Under the pieces are notes generated by a model. That model had not been told where the DNA came from. It was given only the letters and a program-made list of their open reading frames with translations, and made no database searches. From NCBI GenBank assembly GCA_022539475.1, contig VCMS01000096.1:1-64000 (forward strand): 64,000 nt of DNA. The letters are read 5' to 3'. Shown here in pieces: positions 56,615-64,000 of this stretch. Within the stretch, counting starts at the first letter, position 1. The number at the start of each line of letters is the position of its first letter. Both the position numbers and the translations under genes were made by a program. This stretch comes from Gracilaria domingensis (Eukaryota > Rhodophyta > Florideophyceae > Gracilariales > Gracilariaceae).

Positions 56615-57973
56615 TCATACGTTTCGATCACCTGGTAAGTGTTCGATAACGTAACGAAAAGCGCTAAGTTTGATGGCCCATCGCATCAACTTACTGGCAG
56701 TATGACGAGATATGCCAGGGTTTTTCCCAAACGGATCGTAGAGATAGACAAGGTTTGCGTGGTCGGTAAATATCGACACTTCATGTCCGACAACCAAGTA
56801 TTCGAGGCGTGTCATTGCCTCGACAATTGCAAAACCTTCCTTCTCCGGCACGCTCCAGTTAGCAGACGATCCATTGAATGCCCCAGACAAGAAACAAAGT
56901 GGAGTATGATCCTGTTCTTCGATATCCTTTCGGCGCTGGGACTTCGGAACCTGCGTCAATACTGCTGCCCACTGCGTGTCAGATGCATCTGTAAACAGAC
57001 ATAAGTCGTGGTCTTCTCTCGGATGAGAGAGTTTGACCGAGGCAGCTAGTTGCTTTTTGATGTTTTCGAAAGAATCATCATGGTCTGCGCCCCACAAGGT
57101 GTTGAGGGAAATCTTTCGCACTGCCTGCTTGGTTCTCTTACCCGCCTGTACATACGCTTTTTCCAGGAGCGAGTGCAATGGTGCCACTAGTTCTGCGTAG
57201 GCAGGGATAGAGTTCCGCATCCAGTTGGTGGCACACAGGAGCTGCTGCAATTCGTCTGCAAAGCTTGGTTTCTTCATATGGAGAAGTGCGTCAAAGTGTC
57301 TGGGGTGATACTGTGTTCCTTCCTTCGAGATTATCCGTCCACAAAATTGAACTTCTTCTGCAAATAGAGACGACTTCCTGGCGTGTACCTTGATACCGAC
57401 CTCTAAACAGACATTCAGAAAAACTTCAAGGTTATCCAGTAATTCACTTTCATTCTTAGCGTAGAATAAAAAATCGTCGAGCCACTGGATCATTTTCCGT
57501 ACTCGTCCCTCGAATTTATCCTGTAATACTGCTTGAAAGTGGTTGCCGGAGTCACTGACTCCTTAAAGCAGACGTCGAGAAGAGTATACACCTATCGGTG
57601 TCTGGATCGACATGAATTCCTGAGATTCCTTCGAGAGCGGAACTTGCCAATATCCGTGAGCAAGGTCTATATTGGCAAAGCATCTGCTTCCTGCCACATC
57701 CTGTAACTTCGACTCCAAATGGGGCATCGAAGACTGGATAGGCACCGTTTGCGAGTTAGGACCTCTCAGGTCGACTGTAAAAAGCAACTTTGACGATCCG
57801 GGTTTCGGCACGGCGAGAGCTAGACTTGCCCATCGTGCAGAGGGATTCTTGTAAACCGCTCTAACTGATTCAAGTTCCTTGATAGTTTGGATTATAAAAT
57901 CCCTCTGCTGTGGGGCATACCGTCGTTGGGTTGATCGGAATGGTTTAGCGTTTGCGGATGGAGTGATAGTCAA
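56615..57973 (-). pseudogene. Reverse transcriptase and RNase H of the chromovirus
   Basis: RT motifs: RWASLALAVPKPGSSKLLFT, VDLRGPN, DLAHGYWQVPL, and WLDDFLFYA, a WLDD form of the usual Y-x-DD box. RNase H motifs: LFTDASDTQWAAVLTQ, KEGFAIVEAM and FTDHANL. An in-frame TAA at 57563-57565 lies just before the GVSDSGNHFQAVL block. Confidence 0.9.
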
Positions 57974-58017
57974 CGGTGAGACCTTTGCCGGCGGATCGGG
58001 TCCTAGCTTAATTCTGA

Positions 58018-58635
58018 AACGTCCCGGGGACGCTCGAGAATCGTTGTCAGCCGTTCGTGTCTTTGGTCTGATAGTCCATTCTCTTTGGCGTTGCGTAACA
58101 TGGTTTGAAATGCCTCGTTGATTGAGGTTTTTGAGTCTTTTCCAATGCCTGCAGCCAGCGCCTCGGGTAATGAAATCGGATCGTCATCAGCGTCGTTGTA
58201 GGACAGTCAATAGTACCTTGTTGCTGCGACTTTGAGTTCGTTTCGATCGATTTCGGACAAGGATTTGTCGTGGACGTGGCTACGAACGCGTTCCAAGTGC
58301 TCGTCTAAGTTAAAACCGATTGCATTCAGAAATGGTCTACCCAAAAAAATTTCATCCATTTGTTCCTCAACAACGTAGAAAGTTACCCCACGAATCCTTA
58401 CAGGAACATTTGACCCAGGAAGGTAGATTGTAATTGACAGCACAACGGACTTCGATGCATGACAGTCCATTGGAACGTTAATTGCCCCCATCAAACCGAT
58501 TGGTTTCGCAAACTCGGTTACCGGTAGGTCTGGGTCCGCTGCGACGATCTGGTTGAATAGGCTGATAGGCAGGGCACTGCAGTCTGCACCGGAGTCTCTC
58601 AAGGCAATTGTGTCTATTTTGTCCGCAATAACCAC
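58018..58635 (-). pseudogene. Aspartic protease and pro-RT linker of the chromovirus
   Basis: Retropepsin-type active site ALRDSGADCSALPISLF (D-S-G) with a downstream IFLGRPFLNAIG strand. An in-frame TGA at about 58207 and a frameshift near 58030 separate it from RT. Confidence 0.75.
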
Positions 58636-58650
58636 AACGTACCTTCCGTC

Positions 58651-59606
58651 TCAAATAGTTCGAGCGGCTACTTCAGATTTCCTGACAGCTTTGGCAGCTT
58701 TCTTGGTCTTGAAGTACTGGTCTAGTAGCCTTTGTCGCTCTTCTGGGCTGGTAATTGGGCAGTTCTTCACACGGTGAATTTCGCTGCATGCCGGGTTCAG
58801 ACATTTCTCGGTCCATTCCTTGGCGGCTGGCCTCGGCTGACTTGAACGCGAACTGTGCTTTCCCAAGAATGGTGCTGCGTTGTCCTTCTGGTCGGCTCCG
58901 AGACGTCTGGATTTCGATGGTTTGCCGGATTTCCTAGCTTGATCAGTTCGAGCGCGTTTCCCGGAGCTGTACATGCGAGATCGAGCTACTTCATTCTGCG
59001 AAACGTCCACGGCCAGAGCTGCGACTTCCTTTCGGAAGAACTTGATGTCGCTCTTCTCATCAGTATTCCATAGTGCGCGACGCATTTTGACCCTTTCTCG
59101 CAGGAGAGGCGGTTCGAGCTTTTCCTCCAGCTTATTGATCATGATTTTTGCCTTATCTTTGTCGTTAAGGATGGAGGAGGCGTTATGTTGATCGAGTTCT
59201 TTGATCACATTTATGACAAACGTAGTTACTGCTCCCGCTGGGTCTTGTTCGCAAACGGAGTAGGAAACAGAAGCCAGTGCGGCCTCAATTCGTTCGGATA
59301 AATCCTTTGGTGCTGCCGCTAGAGCTCCATCAAACCATTCCTGAACCTTCTCGGGACTTGCTTCCTCTACTGTAGAGGCGTTCTCGATTTCGCCCATAAT
59401 GCACAACGCGTGCAGAGTACTGTCTCAATACAGTCTCTGATGGACGCAATGGCCATTTGGTCGTCAGAGCTGCGGTTGCGATTCACGTCGGAGCATTTCT
59501 CTTTGTACGCCGAATATGCCGTTTCGAAGCGAATTAGAGCCGGCTGCGTAACATCACGGAGAACAGGGGCCTTAATGTAGGCAATTACCCCATAATTAGA
59601 CGCCAT
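58651..59606 (-). pseudogene. Gag of the chromovirus
   Basis: ATG at 59606 (MASNYGVIAYIK). A frameshift near 59400 leads into a frame that runs to a TGA at 58649-58651. Helical capsid-like region, basic tail, then a zinc knuckle variant C-x4-C-x3-H-x4-C (CLNPACSEIHRVKNC). The protease is in the same frame after the TGA, so a Gag-Pol readthrough stop cannot be excluded. Confidence 0.75.
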
Positions 59607-59687
59607 CGAAACAGAAAGAACACCAAGTCACGAGTATCCGAACCTGTCTACCAACGACACTGTACTCTTCAGAATATCAAAGCGCTT

Positions 59688-60111
59688 TGTTGACGAGTCT
59701 GGTAGAGAAGGAAAGGATCAAAAGGAAAAGGAAGGGGTATGCTGGTTTGTAGTGGTAGAGTGCAAGGCGAAGAATAGGGCACACCTCCGGAGCTTAATCC
59801 TCTTTCTCCGTCGGTAGCTCTTGGCGTTCGGCTTAGAGCTTTTATTATGGTTTTGCCCGCGACTCCCGCTCGGCGCAGAATAGTCGCAAAGAATCCTCCA
59901 CGGATTCCAATAATTCCATTGGTCGTCAATGGCTGAATAAAATTCACATATGCAATTTTGCACACGTACTTTTTCACAGCGGTACGTCCTACACGGACAT
60001 ACCGCGGCTCTCACACGCCTGGTAAATGAGATAGGGTGAGCTCCCGAAAAGCTGACGCTCCTTGACGGACTAACGCGTCGATTAGAAGTGCTGTAGTGAC
60101 GGTCTACAACA
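59688..60111 (-). repeat. 5' LTR of the chromovirus
   Basis: 424 bp; carries the promoter and start of the - strand transcript. A tataaaagc-type motif was not found; the reverse complement near 59840-59850 (aataaaagct) is a possible TATA-like or polyadenylation signal. Confidence 0.9.
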
Positions 60112-60116
60112 ATTAT

Positions 60117-60655
60117 CTGCCACCAGCTCCACTGATACCCGAACCGTGCAAGAGACCAATCACAATCACCTCGCTTCCCTTGCCGCCCCCAAAGATACCG
60201 CTTCCAGGAGAATGCCTACCAACAAAGATCGTGCCATCGCCAAAGAAGGCTGAGAGTCCAGTTCCAGTACTATCTCCATCAGTACAGATTGTTTCATCGC
60301 CAGGGGTAACTGTCGTGGGCGTGAGAGTAGTGACGGTGGTGGCGACGGGAACAGTAGTGTCGGCAGTGGCTACGGGAACAGGTTAGGTAGCCCTACGGGT
60401 CCCGTAGTACGGGCCAGCCCTCGGCTCGCCGTTCTCGTAATAGAAGGTCATCTCGTCGTCGGCCAAACCGGAGGCGTAGTCGAGATCGTAGTAGTAGAAA
60501 TCGGTCCCAAATTCGTAGAATCTAGATGAAGAGGGAGCCAAGTCGACTTGGCGGTCCGCCACTTTGGAGGGTTTCACCTCACCGCTCACTTGACTTACAG
60601 GCGAAGCTGAGATAGTGAGAGCGAAGAGAGAGAGGATGAAAACGAATAGCTTCAT
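60117..60655 (-). pseudogene. Small secreted protein gene with one stop and a retrotransposon at its 3' end
   Basis: ATG at 60655. Residues 1-17 are a clear signal peptide (MKLFVFILSLFALTISA, cleavage after ASA or ASP). Mature region is Asp/Tyr-rich (FGTDFYYYDLDYASG). The frame meets a TAA at 60383-60385 after 90 codons, then stays open and protein-like for about another 85 codons (VPVATADTTVPVATTVT, FFGDGTIFVGR, IFGGGKGSEVIVIG) to a TAA beside the LTR. Either a 90-residue protein with a 3' UTR, or a longer Thr-rich extracellular protein with a nonsense mutation. TATA box 60764-60770. Likely exported to the cell wall or medium; function unknown. Confidence 0.6.
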
Positions 60656-60763
60656 AATGAGGTTTTCGCAAGATGGGGATGATCTTTCGAGGGATCTGAG
60701 AAGTTCTTCGGCTGCGGGTGCCCCGCGGGATTGAGAGGAGAACCTAGCTGGACATGACTCTGT

Positions 60764-60770
60764 TTTTATA
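60764..60770 (-). promoter_or_regulatory. TATA box of the secreted-protein gene
   Basis: Tataaaa on the - strand, about 110 bp upstream of the ATG at 60655, leaving a short leader. Good match to a core TATA element and consistent in orientation. Confidence 0.6.
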
Positions 60771-60779
60771 GCAAGAGGG

Positions 60780-62019
60780 AACGAGATGTCTCTCTCTCAA
60801 CCGTTGAGGCCGCGATATGAATTTGACGGAGAAACACAGCTTTGGATTCGACGCGCGACTATCGCTTTGTTTCTACTTCCATCGCTGATGTTGGTGCGCA
60901 TACAGTGGAAGTTAATCTCTAGCCTGTGGATAACATTAAATGTAACGTAAAAGCTTTTCTTCGATTTGAAAGTCCTGTAGAAGAACTGGCCGATTAATAA
61001 CGACCATCGGTGGCCTTTTCTTCGTGCCTCGTGACAGAGAAATTGCAATCTCCCGAGAAAGAACTCTTGAAGAATTCTTTCGGGCGATCTCATTTGCCGA
61101 ATACTTCTTGTAAGTCAAAGCCTTTAGGTTGGACAGCCTATACAAGGGTAAGTAGTGACCCGTTATCGCACGAGATTGTCGACATGATGAATGTTATCTG
61201 CACTCGACTGTTGATATGACCCATAAAAAGTGTTACCGGAGAGATGCATGCAAAGTCAAAAATCACTGACCTAATGCCTATCTCTTCAGCACTTGATGCT
61301 TTTTTGTGATCAAGATTGTCCCGGAAAAGAATGGCGGACATCACGATACTATCAGGTATGTCCTTAAAAGCTGGCTCTCTCTCCTCCAAGGCACACATTA
61401 TCGTCTTATAAATCTTGATAACATTCGTGACTTTGAGCAAAGCAGGAATGTTATGGCTCGTTTCAGGACTCCAACAACATCATCAGCTTCATTAGCGTTG
61501 GCTTCGCAGTCCGTTCAAACCATTGCTCTCGTCCAGGTATTTCTCTTGAATAATGTTCTTTCACTCGATTGATGTTATCGTTCTCTGCGCTCTGTTCTGT
61601 CTCACTAGTGGAATGTTCTGCTCGGAAGACACATCTTTACCTCTCTTTATGGTAAAGGAAGATTTCGATGCTTTCAATAAGTGTTATTGTATTCGGTAGA
61701 TCACAAGACAGTTGTAGCTTGTATAGTTTGTGCAGACAACACAAGAACGGCGTCCTTCAAGCCAAGGTATATCTTTACAAGATAAACCATTCCGGGGTAA
61801 GAGGTGGGTGGGCGAAAAAACCGCGGCAGCTTCGAAGATCGCAACGCGATCTGCGGAAATCAGCAGCCTTGAGAATCGCAACGCGATTCAAAGTTGAGAT
61901 GATAGGAGTGAAGCCTTCACAAAGACATCTGCGAATGGCACATGCAAGGTGCCTGCTGTCGTCGCCGCGCGACGGCGGTGCATCAAACACACGCACAACT
62001 GTCCAGGATCGAAAACCTA
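60780..62019. other. No gene seen
   Basis: Short frames on both strands without features. The repeat gaatcgcaacgcgatt-like (gatcgcaacgcgatc at 61839-61853, gaatcgcaacgcgattc at 61873-61889) occurs twice as small palindromes. Confidence 0.35.
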
Positions 62020-62377
62020 AAAATAAACTATATTCTTCGTTCCTCTAAAAGATCACAATGTCCAAAAACTGCTGCGACTACGCACAGATGATTTTAAATT
62101 CTTTCTTCCCCGAGGTGAGTTAGTCGAAGGAAAACAGGATCTTGAGGAATTGTTTACGTTGTTTTGCAGACCGTTTCCTGAAGGCTTCAGGGGCATGCAG
62201 TTTGCTGTGAATGACTCGGTCCTTGTTTCCATTTCGATAATAGTTCGATGGATTGCTAGGGCTCCTTTTATGCAAGATTATCACGGTTCCGATGCCTATT
62301 TCACTCGCCGGTACAAACTATCAGCTGGCGCTTCCACTTACGACCCATTGGAGCAAAATATTACTGCCTCTAAATGA
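62020..62377 (+). CDS. Unrecognised reading frame of about 115 codons
   Basis: Open from about 62020 without an early ATG, so probably an exon or fragment. Plausible protein: LLRLRTDDFKFFLPRGELVE, then FCRPFPEGFRGMQFAVND and TRRYKLSAGASTYDPLEQ. Ends at TGA 62375-62377. No family recognised. Confidence 0.3.
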
Positions 62378-62733
62378 ACTCAACACTCTTCTGTCACAAA
62401 CAAGTTTGATGCAGACATAACACACCGTTGAATGAAAAGAACAGACATTCCCGCCCCGGAAATTCGCCTTCCTACAATTATAACATGCGAACCAGAAAAG
62501 AATTCTTAGGTATGCCTTTCCATTGCTACTGTTTTTCGAAAACGACGACCATGATGACTAAATGTAGTGGTCACTACGCGAACACACTGCGGTATACGTT
62601 GGCGGTAATTATTTTTATAGTTTAGATTAACAGCTTCCCACGCACACCATCTGGCACATGCATGTGCACGCACTCCCCCCTCATTCAACACTCGTCATCA
62701 GTCAGATGAGATAAAGCAAAGAATCTGTCATTG

Positions 62734-63591
62734 CTAAATGTACAACTCCATTCGATCGCGCTTTCCAAGAGATATGTTATACGATTGTAATTTGGGCTCC
62801 TGTTCTGGATTTCCTTCACTGCTTCGGATCCTATACGTCTCTTCAAGATTTTGACGGACCAATTCTTTCCTGTCTACTGTCGGTTCAGTCCATTCTGTTA
62901 TTACAAAATCCATTTGTGAAAGAAGAGCCTTCCTTCCATTCGAAAGCAATCGTCCCATGAGGTTGAGTGCGTTTGCTACATCTCGCATCTGCGATTCCTC
63001 TTTGAGAGAACGACATTGTCCGAAACTAATCAAAAACACAGCATTGTCGTCTTGTTCGGGGCCAGCAGATACAATGTTTTTTCCTTGAATATCACCGTGT
63101 GTTACTTCAAATGAGTGGAGATCTTTCAGAGTTTTCACGACACAGAGTGTTATCTTGAGTATGGCGAGGTTGGTGAAATGGAATTTGGCTTCGCGCCACA
63201 ATTGATCAACGCTCTTACCAAATTTGGTCATTACATAAAATGGGTGACCTTCATAGTAGCCGCAGTCTAGAATCGTTGGAACCTTCAAATCCGATTGTCT
63301 GCTGTTTAGATAGGATAGCATATTTATTTCATTTCTAATAGACGTTTTTGAATCGAGTATTGAATTTGGATCGTCATTCATAGAGAAAGGAAATTTTATA
63401 ACTGCTGAGTTCCCATAAGCGTCTGTAACTGAGTATGTTATTCCGTTGGAGCCACAACCCATCTCATCTCGGACGTACCATCCGTCTAGTACTAAATCAT
63501 TTTCAAAGCTCATGTCGGAAGTATTCATCGCTGATTTGGTTATGATACTGATACACATGCTGCTTCCTTTAAAACTGCTTGTTTCTCTCAT
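62734..63591 (-). CDS. Protein-kinase-like protein, probable pseudokinase
   Basis: 285 codons from ATG 63591. Residues 45-56 form a glycine-rich loop (GCGSNGITYSV), Lys66 in VIKF is the ATP-anchoring lysine, and Glu88 is in a helix-C position. THGDIQGKN (164-172) is the catalytic loop with Asp167 and Asn172, in the HGD form typical of the CK1/VRK group. The metal-binding DFG is LISFG (187-191), Ser replacing Asp, so normal catalysis is doubtful. The C-lobe is short. An alternative start at MSFEN (residue 27) is possible. Family assignment is from motifs only; it may be an inactive scaffold or a host gene relic. Confidence 0.65.
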   Translation of the reverse strand: MRETSSFKGSSMCISIITKSAMNTSDMSFENDLVLDGWYVRDEMGCGSNGITYSVTDAYGNSAVIKFPFSMNDDPNSILDSKTSIRNEINMLSYLNSRQSDLKVPTILDCGYYEGHPFYVMTKFGKSVDQLWREAKFHFTNLAILKITLCVVKTLKDLHSFEVTHGDIQGKNIVSAGPEQDDNAVFLISFGQCRSLKEESQMRDVANALNLMGRLLSNGRKALLSQMDFVITEWTEPTVDRKELVRQNLEETYRIRSSEGNPEQEPKLQSYNISLGKRDRMELYI

Positions 63592-63825
63592 TCATGATAA
63601 ACTGTGATATGTAGACGAAAAACTATTAGAATAAAACCCATTCATTAGAGCTACGATCTACCACACATAATATATTCTTTTTTCGTTCTACTTTTTGTCA
63701 TATTAAGTGTTGCAATTACAAAACTGTGGAACATTATGAAAAAATTAATCGTAAAGCTCAAAGAGCTTTTCAAAATCAGTACTCTACGATGGGTTAATGC
63801 CTTCACCTTGGCATACAATAATATC
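63592..63825. other. AT-rich spacer
   Basis: No gene; upstream of the kinase-like gene. Confidence 0.3.
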
Positions 63826-63990
63826 AACTCTTAGAGCTTTGCGAACTTTTTCTTGGGAAGCTTGCTTCTCAAAACTATGGCCGTATTTGTGACTAAATTT
63901 TTGACCAAGTCGAAAAGTCAAAGTCACTCAATAAAATTTGTAGTCAGCCATATTTAGTGACATATTTTTTTCCCTTTTTCTAAGCGTTAT
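63826..63990. repeat. Inverted partner of 49255-49352 plus MITE arm
   Basis: 63826-63870 (gagctttgcgaactttttct...gaagc) matches the arm of the palindromic element at 50012-50250. 63883-63985 is nearly the reverse complement of 49255-49352, including the core gaaaagtcaaagtcactcaa. One element family in opposite orientations, 14.6 kb apart. Confidence 0.7.
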
Positions 63991-64000
63991 TGCCGAGAAA

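Larger units (their letters stand above)
54549..60111 (-). mobile_element. Ty3/Gypsy chromovirus retrotransposon, 5563 bp
   Basis: Complete element on the - strand: LTRs at 59688-60111 (5') and 54549-54972 (3'), each 424 bp, starting tgttgacg and ending ctacaaca. Only one difference between them was seen by eye (ggcctagag versus ggcttagag). The 5-bp target duplication attat is at 54544-54548 and 60112-60116. Internal order gag, protease, RT, RNase H, integrase, chromodomain is that of Ty3/Gypsy chromoviruses. Several stops and frameshifts mean this copy cannot encode its proteins, although the LTRs indicate recent insertion; it may have been copied in trans. No clear tRNA primer site was recognised next to the 5' LTR. 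Confidence 0.95.

Noticed and set aside
60360..60390. A 27-bp GT...AG intron removing the TAA at 60383 in the secreted-protein gene
   Set aside because: The interval has gt and ag ends and a ctaac motif but is too short for a credible spliceosomal intron; a nonsense change or true stop is simpler.
1..64000. tRNA, rRNA or other structured RNA genes
   Set aside because: None could be recognised by eye on either strand; a covariance-model scan would be needed to exclude them.

Overview
This is eukaryotic nuclear DNA that is dense in transposons and poor in intact genes. Evidence: eukaryote-only transposase families, a Ty3/Gypsy chromovirus, SET and kinase-like domains, GT-AG introns and TATA boxes. 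There are no bacterial-style operons. Most coding stretches are relics broken by frameshifts and stops, and only a few reading frames look intact. Intron-poor genes packed among DNA transposons would suit a red alga (florideophyte type), but no host marker gene is present, so that is a weak inference.

Layout. 0.25-9.3 kb: copy 1 of a large element carrying a beta-class DNA methyltransferase (MTase), a SET-domain protein, a basic repeat protein and a helical protein on the + strand, then a zinc-finger tnp2/Plavaka-like transposase on the - strand. 9.4-11.0 kb: hairpins and a 373-bp tandem repeat. 11.9-18.6 kb: two related GC-rich repeats around a decayed divergent gene pair (membrane protein and coiled-coil protein). 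18.8-20.6 kb: piggyBac relic. 21.6-24.3 kb: second copy of the divergent pair, with the membrane gene intact. 27.0-29.8 kb: ParB-like gene. 29.9-30.6 kb: fold-back element. 30.85-41.1 kb: copy 2 of the methyltransferase/SET/transposase element, with a 256-base assembly gap. 41.5-42.7 kb: duplicated small exons with canonical introns. 43.3-47.5 kb: another tnp2-like transposase, split by a hAT-type element with an 8-bp target duplication. 47.8-48.7 kb: PIF/Harbinger relic. 49-54.2 kb: AT-rich DNA with palindromic elements and CG-rich islands. 54.5-60.1 kb: a young Ty3/Gypsy chromovirus inserted at the end of a small secreted-protein gene (60.1-60.7 kb). 62.7-63.6 kb: a pseudokinase-like gene.

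The most notable system is the repeated unit of DNA methyltransferase + SET protein + transposase, next to a divergent ParB-like gene in copy 2. Two diverged copies keep the same gene order and orientation, so this looks like a large DNA transposon family carrying its own chromatin-modifying cargo. A second recurring unit is the divergent membrane/coiled-coil gene pair, whose identity I do not recognise.
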